DNA of 6,132 nt from Actinomycetes bacterium (lineage in GTDB: Bacteria; Actinomycetota; Thermoleophilia; Gaiellales; Gaiellaceae), in contig JAUXJK010000132.1 in assembly GCA_030624785.1 (NCBI GenBank), positions 1-6,132 on the forward strand, in the 5' to 3' direction. Positions within the stretch are counted from its first letter, which is position 1. Every line of letters begins with the position of its first letter. The notes beneath the pieces are model-generated. The model searched no databases and was not told the origin of the DNA. It saw only the letters and a program-made list of their open reading frames with translations. Made by a program: the position numbers and the translations under genes. Shown here in pieces: positions 1 through 6,132 of the stretch.

Positions 1-1769
1 AGGCGCTCGAACAGTTCGACTGTGTCCTCCAGCAGCTCTGTCGTCATTGGCCCTGAGCCATCGGGAACGGGAACGGTCATGATGTGGACCTGTCGCCGAT
101 AGCGCATGTCGATGGAGCGTGTGAGCTCGACATCTGCGTCGACGAATCCTTCCTCCGCAAGCTGGGCGCCGACACGTGCCTCGAGCTCGTCGAAGATCGA
201 CGCAACGTCCTGGATCCGCGGAGGCCAGCGTAGGGGACTTGTGATCTGATCCTCGTGCGCAACATCTGAGGTGACGAGGCCGTAGGCGCCCTGTACCGAT
301 GCGGAGTGGGGGACGACGATCTGCTCGACACCGAGCTCCCCTCCGTACGCGGCAACGTGCATGCCCGCGGTACCGCCGAGCGAAAACAGTGAGAAGCGGC
401 GCGGATCGAGGCCGCGCTGCACGGTGGTGCGATGCAACAGGTCATGGATGAGGCTGTTGGCGAGCCGATACATCGCCGCGGCCGCCTCCATCAGCGGGAG
501 TCCTAGCGGGCGCGCCACCTTCTTCTCCACGACCTCGCGGGCGCGATCGATATCGAGCGCAGCGCGGCCGCCGAGGAAGAAGTCCGGGTCGAGATATCCC
601 AGAACAGCGTCGATGTCGGTCACTGTCGGCTCGTCGCCTCCGTGTCCGTAACAGACAGGCCCGGGGAAGGATCCGGCGCTTCGAGGCCCGATGCGTGGCG
701 TCTGCGTTCGCTCGTCGACTGAAACGATGCTTCCGCCGGCGAGGCCGAGCGAGACGACGTCCATCTTGGGAAGCGCGTAGTGGTAGCGCAGCACCATCGA
801 CTCGCGTTGGTACTCGATGCGGCCCTCACGGACGACGCCGACCTTGAACGTGGTGCCGCCCATGTCGGCGGCGATGATGTCTCCTGCCCCGATGCGCTCA
901 CCCAGGTCGCGCGAGCCGACGAGGCCACTCACCGGGCCCGACTCGATCATTCCGACCGGCCGCTGTGCGGCCTCCTTGAGCGGCAGCAGGCCACCGTGGG
1001 CCTGCATCACGAGCAGATTGCCCGCAAAGCCGTTTTCGGTGAGTCGATCTCGAAGATTGTTGAGGTAGCGGCCGACCACGGGGCCAAGACGGGCGTTCAA
1101 CGCCACCGTCGAGGTGCGCTCGTACTCACCGACGACGGGCGCGATCTCGTGCGAGAGCGTGAGAAACACGTCAGGAGCGACGCGCGCAGCGATCTCGCGA
1201 ACGCGCTGCTCCGCCTCGGGGCGAGCAAACGACCAGAGCAAGCAGACTCCGAGGGCCTCGACATCGGGCGTTGCCAGCGCACGGATCGACTCCTCGATGT
1301 CGGCGTCCTCGGCCTCGACGATCACCGCGCCGCGTGCGTCTGTGCGCTCTCGGATTCCGCGGATCCGTGTTCGCGGAATGATCGGCGCGAGCTTGTCGGT
1401 GTCGATCGGATTGCGTTTCTCGTCCTCCGTCAAGCCTGACCAGCGTCCGTAGCCCCCTCGCGTTGCGAAGAGCGTGTCTTCGAAGCCACGGTTGGTGAGC
1501 AGCGCAGCGGTTGCCAGCGTGCCGTCGACGACGGCATTCTCTGCGACTGTCGTCGAATGGAGAAAGAGTCGCGTGCGCGCGAGCAGTTCGCCAAGGCTCA
1601 ACTCGCGCTGAGCCGCGGCTAGCCCGAGTACGTCGAGGATTCCCGCCGAGAAGTCGGGCGGCGTGGAGAAGGTCTTCGCAAGCGACGACATGCCGGCCGG
1701 GTCGATGACAACGCAGTCGGTGCACGTACCGCCGATGTCGATTCCCACTACAAGGTCGGCAGTGCTCAC
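1..1769 (-). CDS. HyuA-type hydantoinase A/oxoprolinase ATP-dependent subunit, 3' end outside window
   Basis: ATP-binding partner of HyuB-type proteins (ASKHA fold). In hydantoinases it activates the amide, and in acetone/acetophenone carboxylases it supplies the ATP-dependent phosphorylation step. I translated the frame by hand: 589 residues from GTG to the left edge with no stop. Typical members are about 650-720 residues, so roughly the last 60-130 are missing. Motifs: VGIDIGGTCTD (8-18), the first phosphate-binding loop, with Cys16 where Phe is usual; HSTTVAENA (71-79); LLWSFARPEAEQRV (family LLFSF..P.HE..V block); EYERTSTVALNA (215-226); MQAHGG; ESGP (276-279); DMGGTTFKV (302-310), the second phosphate loop; GPRSAGSFPGPVCYGHGG with PTVTD ending at 385; QRGLDPRRFSLFSLGGTAGMH (family RG.DPR.F.L..FGGAGP.H), ending at 471; and IDMRYRRQ, starting the C-terminal region. 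Its start overlaps the ligase stop as GTGA. It is the expected obligate partner of the HyuB-type gene, though separated from it by the ligase. Confidence 0.93.
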   Translation of the reverse strand, partial: MSTADLVVGIDIGGTCTDCVVIDPAGMSSLAKTFSTPPDFSAGILDVLGLAAAQRELSLGELLARTRLFLHSTTVAENAVVDGTLATAALLTNRGFEDTLFATRGGYGRWSGLTEDEKRNPIDTDKLAPIIPRTRIRGIRERTDARGAVIVEAEDADIEESIRALATPDVEALGVCLLWSFARPEAEQRVREIAARVAPDVFLTLSHEIAPVVGEYERTSTVALNARLGPVVGRYLNNLRDRLTENGFAGNLLVMQAHGGLLPLKEAAQRPVGMIESGPVSGLVGSRDLGERIGAGDIIAADMGGTTFKVGVVREGRIEYQRESMVLRYHYALPKMDVVSLGLAGGSIVSVDERTQTPRIGPRSAGSFPGPVCYGHGGDEPTVTDIDAVLGYLDPDFFLGGRAALDIDRAREVVEKKVARPLGLPLMEAAAAMYRLANSLIHDLLHRTTVQRGLDPRRFSLFSLGGTAGMHVAAYGGELGVEQIVVPHSASVQGAYGLVTSDVAHEDQITSPLRWPPRIQDVASIFDELEARVGAQLAEEGFVDADVELTRSIDMRYRRQVHIMTVPVPDGSGPMTTELLEDTVELFER

Positions 1770-3370
1770 GCGACCTCCGTTTCGTGGCGGCTGCGCAACG
1801 CCTGCTTGTCGACCTTGCCGGAGGCCGTCTTCGGAAGCTCCTTGACGAACGTCACGTCGCGGGGAGCCTTGTGCGGCGCAAGCCGCTCACGGACGAAAGC
1901 GATCACGGCTGACGCGTCGAGATCGGTGTCGGTGCCGCTGGTCACGATGAACGCGGTGGGGGAAACGAGACCGTCGACCTCGACACCGACGACCGCGCAG
2001 TCGCTTACGTCTGGGTGCTCGCGCACGCACGTCTCGATCTCGAGTGGGGCGACCCAGATCCCTCCGGCCTTCAGCAGGTCGTCGGCGCGACCCCTGTAGA
2101 CGAGGTAGCCGTCGGCGTCCTGCATGAAGAGATCACCGGTGCGCACGCGGTCGCCGGCGAAGGTTTGCTTCGACTTCTCATGGTCATTCCAGTAGAGAAG
2201 CGCCGCGCTCTCGCCTTCGATCCAAAGTTCGCCGGGCTCGCCGAGTGTGACCTCCTGCCCGTCGATGTCGAGAAGCTGTGCGGCGTAGCCCGGCACGACC
2301 ATGCCAGTGCTGCCCGTGCGTACCTGTCCCGGTCGATTCGACACGTAGATGTGGTAGAGCTCGGACGATCCGATGCCCTCCAGCACCTGTGTGCCGAACG
2401 TGTCCAGCCAGCGCTCGTGGAGCTCGCGCGGCAGGGCCTCGCCGGAAGAAACGGTGAGGCGCAGTGAGGAGAGATCACGTGTGTGCGCGTCCGGTTCCTC
2501 GAGCATGGCGCGCATCATCGTTGGAACCTGAACGAGGATTGTTGGGCGGTGCCGTTCAATCAGCTCGAACATCCGGGCCGGAGTACTTCGGTCCGGAAAG
2601 ATCAGGCCGCTGCCGCCCACTCCGAAGTTGAACAGCGCCGTGAGATCTCTGGCGTATCCGAAGAACAACTTGGGGACCGGAAGCACCGTGTCGTCGGCCT
2701 GCAGTCCGAGGACGCCCTGCGCGTAGTGATCGAACGAGATCAGCGGGTCGTGGTGACAATGCACTGCGGCCTTCGGCGCGCCCGTCGATCCTGTCGTGAA
2801 CTTCCACAGCGCGATGTCGTCACGCGAGGTTGGTGCGGGATCCAGCTGGTCGCTGGCCGCGCCGGCGATCTCGTCGAGAAATACCTCTCCGTCGTGAAGC
2901 TCAGCGGCCCGGCCTGCCACCACGACTGTGCGCAGCGATGGGCATTGCGGGCGAATCTCACGTAGTTTGGGCAGGGTCGACGCGTCGACGATCACCACGC
3001 CCGCGCGCATGTAGTTGACGTAGTAGAGGTAGTCCTTGGCTTGAAGGAACGTGTACGCCTCAGCCACTACGGCCCCGGCTTTGAGCGTCGCGAACCAGCT
3101 TGCGACGAAGTCGGGCCCGTCCGCCAGGGCGAGCAGCACGCGCTCCTCGGCTCTCACGCCCAGGGCGAGCAGGCCGTTGCCGATGCGATTCGTTCTCTCG
3201 GCGAGCTCGCCGTAGGTCGTGCGGGTCGGCTCTGTATCCGGTGGGTCGCAGATCAACGCGACGCTGCCCGCACGACCTTCCTCGAGATTGCGATCGAGAA
3301 AATGGGTCGCCACATTGAAGCGCTCGGGAATCTGCGCGTAGCGCAACGGCGTATGCGTAGCGACGCTCAT
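1766..3370 (-). CDS. Benzoate-CoA ligase-family AMP-forming acyl-CoA synthetase
   Basis: Activates a carboxylic acid with ATP to an acyl-adenylate and transfers it to CoA (ANL superfamily, benzoate-CoA ligase branch). It is full length at 534 residues. Motifs in order: RFNVATHFLDRN (17-28), usual near the N-terminus of this branch; the phosphate-binding FTTGSTGAPK (191-200) followed by AAVHCHHD (201-208), a branch hallmark; KLFFGYARDL (234-243), equivalent to the KLFFAYG segment lining the aryl pocket in benzoate-CoA ligases; EGIGSSEL (331-338); RTGDL (410-414); hinge RGRADDLLKAGG (426-437); and catalytic Lys519 in PKTASGK (513-519). All catalytic positions are intact. ATG is 7 bases after the HyuB stop with only a weak upstream GGTGG, so translation probably depends on coupling. 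Its stop overlaps the HyuA start. Lying between the two halves of a HyuA/HyuB enzyme, it probably acts on that enzyme's acid product. An aryl or aryl-keto acid is the best guess, but specificity cannot be read from the sequence. Confidence 0.93.
   Translation of the reverse strand: MSVATHTPLRYAQIPERFNVATHFLDRNLEEGRAGSVALICDPPDTEPTRTTYGELAERTNRIGNGLLALGVRAEERVLLALADGPDFVASWFATLKAGAVVAEAYTFLQAKDYLYYVNYMRAGVVIVDASTLPKLREIRPQCPSLRTVVVAGRAAELHDGEVFLDEIAGAASDQLDPAPTSRDDIALWKFTTGSTGAPKAAVHCHHDPLISFDHYAQGVLGLQADDTVLPVPKLFFGYARDLTALFNFGVGGSGLIFPDRSTPARMFELIERHRPTILVQVPTMMRAMLEEPDAHTRDLSSLRLTVSSGEALPRELHERWLDTFGTQVLEGIGSSELYHIYVSNRPGQVRTGSTGMVVPGYAAQLLDIDGQEVTLGEPGELWIEGESAALLYWNDHEKSKQTFAGDRVRTGDLFMQDADGYLVYRGRADDLLKAGGIWVAPLEIETCVREHPDVSDCAVVGVEVDGLVSPTAFIVTSGTDTDLDASAVIAFVRERLAPHKAPRDVTFVKELPKTASGKVDKQALRSRHETEVA
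1774..1778 (-). promoter_or_regulatory. Ribosome binding site for the HyuA-type gene, inside the ligase 3' end
   Basis: The minus strand reads GGAGG four bases before the GTG at 1767-1769. It lies within the last codons of the ligase gene. The spacing is slightly short but the match is good, and the encoded protein starts a few residues before the nucleotide-binding motif, as HyuA proteins do. Together with the GTGA overlap it points to coupled translation of ligase and HyuA. Confidence 0.75.
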
Positions 3371-3377
3371 GCCACCA

Positions 3378-5516
3378 TCACGATGTCTGGAGCGCGATCA
3401 CATCGTGGAGCGGAGCGTCATCGCCGAGCGCGAGATCAGTGTCGAGCAGGGTGCCGCAGGTTGGACAGATGGCCTCGATCAACAGGAACTCGCTATCGCC
3501 TGCGCGACTCGGGCCTGCAGCGTCGATTGGGCGTCGCCTCAACACACAACGGTCCTTCCAGCGCTCTCCCTGGTTCGCGAGTGCCGTTGCGCACCATGTG
3601 CACTCGGTCCCGCCATCTGCCGACAACTGGAGGTACTCGCCGAGCGGCTGGCCGCTGGGCGCGACGGCCTGGCGCTCAGCGCAATCAGACGAGACGACTC
3701 GCCCGGCACGTTCAGAGCGGATCGCCAGTCGCCGCTGCGTGGTCTCTTCGGCAGCGACGTCCTCAGCGTTAGTAGCGAGAACGACGCCGTAGATCTCGAG
3801 CGCTGCCTTCGCCGTGACGAGGCCGAGCTCCACGTCGGCGAGCACCGCGTCCGGATCGCGATCGATCGGGTCGCCGTAGCCGCCTCCTCCCATGAAACGC
3901 ACGTACTGCACGTCCCCAGGCTCGAGCTCGACCGAGCCCCAGAAGCGGTCCTCGCGTTCACGGCCGCGTGTCTCGCTGAGCTCTCCAGGCAACTCCGCGA
4001 TGTTGGCACCGCGGAAGGTGGAGTAGCCGACGTTGCAGCCCGGATAGCCACCAAAGAGACCAAGGCTCATCGGGGCCCGCGTGCCCTTGCCGAACAGTGT
4101 GAGTCCCATTGGGTTCTCGCCCGTGCGGTTTGGCGTGAACGCGTATTCGTGGCAGACGCCGCCTCGGAACTTGCCCGGCCCGCCAGAGTCCGGAACGGCG
4201 CGACGATACAGATAGACAAGTGGCGTGTTGAGCTCCTGGCTCTCGACGTTGGCCCAACGCGAGACCACGTTGGGTATCTCACCACCGAGGTCGACGCCGT
4301 CGCGAAACGCGCGGGCGCCTGCGGCGCCGCCGAAGGTGTCGGTGAGCGGCGCGATGTAGTACTCCCCGGTCTCGTCGACGCCATGGGTTTCAAGATGCGC
4401 GTGGCTCCCGTGCCAGACAGCGGTTGCGCGATCCCTGTAGCGCTCGCTGGCGCCGAACATCTTCGAAAGCAGCAGTGTCGAGAGGTTGTTGACGATCTGG
4501 ATCGTTCCGACGGTCGCGATCGAGATCGGGGCGGGACGGATGCAGTTCACCACCGTGCCCTCGGGCGCGATCAGTGAGATTGGCCGGGTGACGCCTTCGT
4601 TCCAGGTGACGTCCCAGGCAAGCAACGGGAAGATCGGTGCGAACATGCCGCCCCAGGTCGCCCAGTAACAACAGTTGATGCCGAGTTCGACCTGATCGCT
4701 CGACCCTGTGAAGTCGTACGTGAGCTCGTCGCCCTCCTTGATCGCGACAGCCTGAACCGTGCAGCTGCCGCCGGGCATGTCGACATACTCTCGCGCCTGC
4801 CAGCGGCCATCGGGGAGCTCGCTGAGACGCTCGCGAACGAGCTGCTCGGACTGTTCGATCAGTGCGTCTGAAACCGTGTCGACCGTCTCAACGCCGTAGT
4901 CCTCGTAGATACGCCGCATCCGCTCCTTCGCAACGTGATTGGCAGCGAGCTGAGACTTCAGGTCAAGAGCGGTCATTCCGGGGTCTCGAACCATGTTGAG
5001 GAACGTGTCGACGATGTCGCGTCGCACTTTGCCGCCCTCAACGATCTTCAGACCTTTCGTCTGAAAGCCCTCCTGATAGTTGTCGCGTGCGTTGGGGGAG
5101 AATCCACCTGGATCGATCGCACCGATGTCGGTTACGTGCACGAAGTTGGCGACGAAGCCGGTGAGGCGATCCTCGAAGTAGATGGGGGAGATGAGGTAGA
5201 CGTCGGGCGGATGCAGCGCCGCCGTGTAGGAGTCGTTGAAGAAGAACACGTCGTCCTTGTTGATCCCCGGGTCGTCACCGAACGTCGAGATGATGTGCTT
5301 GACGGCCTGAGCAGCGCTCGTGAGGTGGTGTAGAAACCCGACCCCGCCCACCATCAGGCCGCCGTCGGCCTTGTAGAGCGAGACCATCAGGTCGTGCCCC
5401 TCGTTGGTGATCGGCGATCCAGAGACGTTCTCGAGGGCGATGATCGCCTCGTCCATCACGTTCAGGAGCTTGTGCCGAATGATCTCGAAGGTGACCGGAT
5501 CGACGTCGACGGTCAC
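3378..5516 (-). CDS. HyuB-type hydantoinase B/oxoprolinase/carboxylase subunit fused to an acetone carboxylase gamma-like domain
   Basis: Member of the hydantoinase B / oxoprolinase family, which also includes the HyuB-like subunits of acetone and acetophenone carboxylases. The 712 residues start at GTG behind an AGGAGG site. Core, residues 1-580: N-terminal DPVTFEIIRHKLLNVMDEA (6-24); FFFNDSYTAALHPPD (91-105), the family N-D-P-Y..G.H.PD block; HVTDIGAIDPGG (127-138); EGFQTKGLKI (149-158); GGPGKFRGG (445-453); and GGGGYGDP (543-550), which normally lies near the family C-terminus. Residues 581-712 are extra. After a linker comes a domain with CTWC (639-642) and CPTCGTLLDTD (684-694), resembling the acetone carboxylase gamma subunit; simple HyuB proteins stop near 520-600 residues. 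There is no signal peptide or membrane segment, so it is a cytoplasmic protein. The CoA ligase gene begins 7 bases after the stop and the HyuA partner follows that. The family is certain; carboxylase rather than cyclic-amide hydrolase is an inference from the extra domain and the ligase neighbour. Confidence 0.93.
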   Translation of the reverse strand: MTVDVDPVTFEIIRHKLLNVMDEAIIALENVSGSPITNEGHDLMVSLYKADGGLMVGGVGFLHHLTSAAQAVKHIISTFGDDPGINKDDVFFFNDSYTAALHPPDVYLISPIYFEDRLTGFVANFVHVTDIGAIDPGGFSPNARDNYQEGFQTKGLKIVEGGKVRRDIVDTFLNMVRDPGMTALDLKSQLAANHVAKERMRRIYEDYGVETVDTVSDALIEQSEQLVRERLSELPDGRWQAREYVDMPGGSCTVQAVAIKEGDELTYDFTGSSDQVELGINCCYWATWGGMFAPIFPLLAWDVTWNEGVTRPISLIAPEGTVVNCIRPAPISIATVGTIQIVNNLSTLLLSKMFGASERYRDRATAVWHGSHAHLETHGVDETGEYYIAPLTDTFGGAAGARAFRDGVDLGGEIPNVVSRWANVESQELNTPLVYLYRRAVPDSGGPGKFRGGVCHEYAFTPNRTGENPMGLTLFGKGTRAPMSLGLFGGYPGCNVGYSTFRGANIAELPGELSETRGREREDRFWGSVELEPGDVQYVRFMGGGGYGDPIDRDPDAVLADVELGLVTAKAALEIYGVVLATNAEDVAAEETTQRRLAIRSERAGRVVSSDCAERQAVAPSGQPLGEYLQLSADGGTECTWCATALANQGERWKDRCVLRRRPIDAAGPSRAGDSEFLLIEAICPTCGTLLDTDLALGDDAPLHDVIALQTS
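3393..3641 (-). other. Acetone carboxylase gamma-like cysteine domain at the HyuB C-terminus
   Basis: This covers residues about 626-708 of the HyuB-type protein. It opens with LGEYLQL, then CTWC (639-642), a basic stretch with ERWKDRC (651-657), and CPTCGTLLDTDLAL followed by APLHDVIAL near the end. From memory this order matches the small gamma subunit of acetone carboxylase and its relatives: a GEYLE-like start, a first cysteine pair, an NWK motif, a CPSCG-TLLD-like second pair and a closing PLHD motif. The two CxxC pairs suggest a zinc ribbon. In known acetone/acetophenone carboxylases this subunit is encoded by its own gene. Between residues 577 and 639 I find no in-frame ATG or GTG, so separate translation of this part is unlikely. 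Domain identity rests on pattern memory, not on a search. Confidence 0.75.
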
Positions 5517-5624
5517 GGTTGATGCCTCCTGGTCGTGGTCGGGATGGGCGCGAGACTAGCTGAGCTTTGGGGGCGATGGGTTCTCGTGGGCGGCGACCAG
5601 CGCTTCGTCAATTTCGATTGCAAC
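5517..5624 (-). other. 108-base intergenic gap between creatininase-like gene and hyuB-like gene
   Basis: This is the only real gap between genes in the window. Reading on the minus strand it contains a short A/T-richer stretch near the upstream gene, then C-rich sequence, then the ribosome binding site of the HyuB-type gene. I see no convincing sigma-70-like promoter: a TTGACG (5606-5611) and a TAGTCT (5553-5558) are 47 bases apart, far too wide. There is also no terminator with a stem and U-tract. The gap is long enough to hold a promoter of a type I cannot recognise, so whether the creatininase-like gene shares a transcript with the three following genes is open. Confidence 0.6.
5525..5530 (-). 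promoter_or_regulatory. Strong ribosome binding site for the HyuB-type gene
   Basis: The minus strand reads AGGAGG here, followed by 8 bases and then the GTG at 5514-5516. A full match to the anti-Shine-Dalgarno core at ideal spacing fixes GTG as the start, and the encoded N-terminus (VDVDPVTFEIIRHKL) is where HyuB proteins normally begin. It is the best ribosome binding site in the window, which suggests the HyuB-type gene is independently and efficiently initiated. Confidence 0.85.
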
Positions 5625-6132
5625 TCAGACGCGTCCGAACATGCCAGACGTGTCCCGACCACCCGTCCCAGCCGCGAGCTCTCGTATGACCTCGACCAGC
5701 ATCTCGCTCAACGTCTCGAAGATGGCCTCGCCTTCCTCCGCGCTCGCCTCGGCAGGCGAGCCAGCATAGGCTCGTTCCAGCCCGATCTCGAGGAAGTCTT
5801 TCTTCCCGTCAGCGATCCCAGCGGCCATGTTCACGTCGACCCTGGGCAGGTCGGCCATTGTCTCGCGATCCACGAGTCCGGGACGAGCGGCGAGTACGAG
5901 CGAGGTCTCGTAGCGATCCGCGTGTGACTCGCCTCGTTGAAACTCGGGCGTCAATCTCTTTGCCCGCTCGCGGCGCGTCAAGTCGAGGTAGCCGACCGTC
6001 GTGCCATGCGTCGCCTTGAGCTCATCGGCTGCGGCGTGGAGGGTGCGTACGTGTTCAGGCTCGAAGTGGTTGTTGACGATCACGACGTGCGGGAAGCCCT
6101 GGCCGCCGAGCGACACGCAGATGTCCACGACC
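5625..6132 (-). CDS. Creatininase-family amidohydrolase, C-terminal part (5' end outside window)
   Basis: Metal-dependent cyclic-amide hydrolase family (creatininase, MftE and relatives), probably cytoplasmic. 168 residues are visible before the TGA. The frame is open to the right edge, so the true start lies outside. Family members are usually about 240-260 residues, so roughly 80-90 N-terminal residues are missing, including the first Glu/His/Asp metal ligands. Visible family marks: a beta strand leading to NNHFEPEH (visible residues 20-27), whose H-x-E spacing matches the NGHYEN metal site of Pseudomonas creatininase (His120/Glu122); HADRYETSLVLAARP (70-84), matching the family HxG..ETSLML block with its conserved His and Glu; and a C-terminal GSPAEASAEEGE segment (124-135), typical of the family end. 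It is the first visible gene of the run, 108 bases upstream of the HyuB gene on the same strand. The family is confident. The substrate is not: creatinine is only one of several substrates in this family, and NNHFEPEH is not the common NGHGGN form. Confidence 0.85.
   Translation of the reverse strand, partial: VVDICVSLGGQGFPHVVIVNNHFEPEHVRTLHAAADELKATHGTTVGYLDLTRRERAKRLTPEFQRGESHADRYETSLVLAARPGLVDRETMADLPRVDVNMAAGIADGKKDFLEIGLERAYAGSPAEASAEEGEAIFETLSEMLVEVIRELAAGTGGRDTSGMFGRV

Noticed and set aside
780..1439. 219-residue plus-strand open frame
   Set aside because: Antisense to HyuA, whose motifs run continuously through this stretch on the minus strand; the plus-strand protein has no family features.
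1171..1725. 184-residue minus-strand open frame
   Set aside because: Same strand as HyuA but in another frame, with an Arg-rich translation. The HyuA frame with its conserved loops covers the same bases without a stop.
2015..2467. 150-residue plus-strand open frame
   Set aside because: Antisense shadow of the CoA ligase, which has complete motifs here.
3376..3380. TGATG overlap at the HyuB stop, considered as a start for the ligase
   Set aside because: That ATG is out of frame with the ligase and meets a stop after three codons; the ATG at 3368-3370 gives the full-length ligase.
3369..4577. 402-residue plus-strand open frame
   Set aside because: It lies wholly antisense to the clear HyuB-type gene, shows no recognisable motif, and reads as low-complexity Arg/Ala/Glu-rich protein typical of the shadow frame of a high-GC gene.
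5553..5611. TTGACG and TAGTCT considered as -35 and -10 boxes for the HyuB gene
   Set aside because: They are 47 bases apart, against about 17 expected, and neither has a good partner at the right distance.
5609..5620. Inverted repeat CAAT-TTCG-ATTG just after the creatininase stop, considered as a terminator
   Set aside because: Only a 4-base-pair, A/T-rich stem with no following U-tract; expected by chance.
5535..5927. 130-residue plus-strand open frame reaching into the intergenic gap
   Set aside because: Mostly antisense to the creatininase-like gene, no ribosome binding site of note and no recognisable motif, so a divergent gene is not supported.

Overview
This is a high-GC bacterial window (roughly 60% G+C by eye). 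All of its genes lie on the minus strand and read as one tightly packed transcription unit, from right to left. GTG starts, a strong AGGAGG ribosome binding site and near-zero gene spacing would fit a high-GC actinomycete or a similar soil or marine bacterium. The sequence alone does not fix the taxon.

Layout in transcription order: (1) the C-terminal part of a creatininase-family amidohydrolase, cut by the right edge (5625-6132). (2) A 108-base gap whose only clear signal is a strong ribosome binding site. (3) A 712-residue HyuB-type protein (hydantoinase B / oxoprolinase / acetone carboxylase alpha family), with a cysteine-bearing C-terminal domain that resembles the small gamma subunit of acetone carboxylase (3378-5516). 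(4) A benzoate-CoA ligase-like adenylate-forming enzyme starting 7 bases later (1766-3370). (5) A HyuA-type ATP-dependent subunit whose GTG start overlaps the ligase stop and which runs off the left edge (1-1769; 589 residues visible).

The most interesting reading is a compact, ATP-dependent carboxylase of the acetone/acetophenone carboxylase type. HyuA would supply the ATP-dependent activation, HyuB the catalytic subunit, and the zinc-ribbon-like gamma module is fused to HyuB instead of being a separate gene. The CoA ligase between the two halves would thioesterify the acid product, as benzoylacetate-CoA ligase does after acetophenone carboxylase. The alternative is an ATP-dependent cyclic-amide hydrolase (hydantoinase or oxoprolinase type), which the creatininase-like neighbour would suit. 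The gamma-like domain and the aryl-CoA ligase tip the balance towards a carboxylase, but the substrate is unknown.

No RNA genes, mobile elements, CRISPR arrays, convincing terminators or promoters were seen. The long plus-strand reading frames are antisense shadows of these genes.
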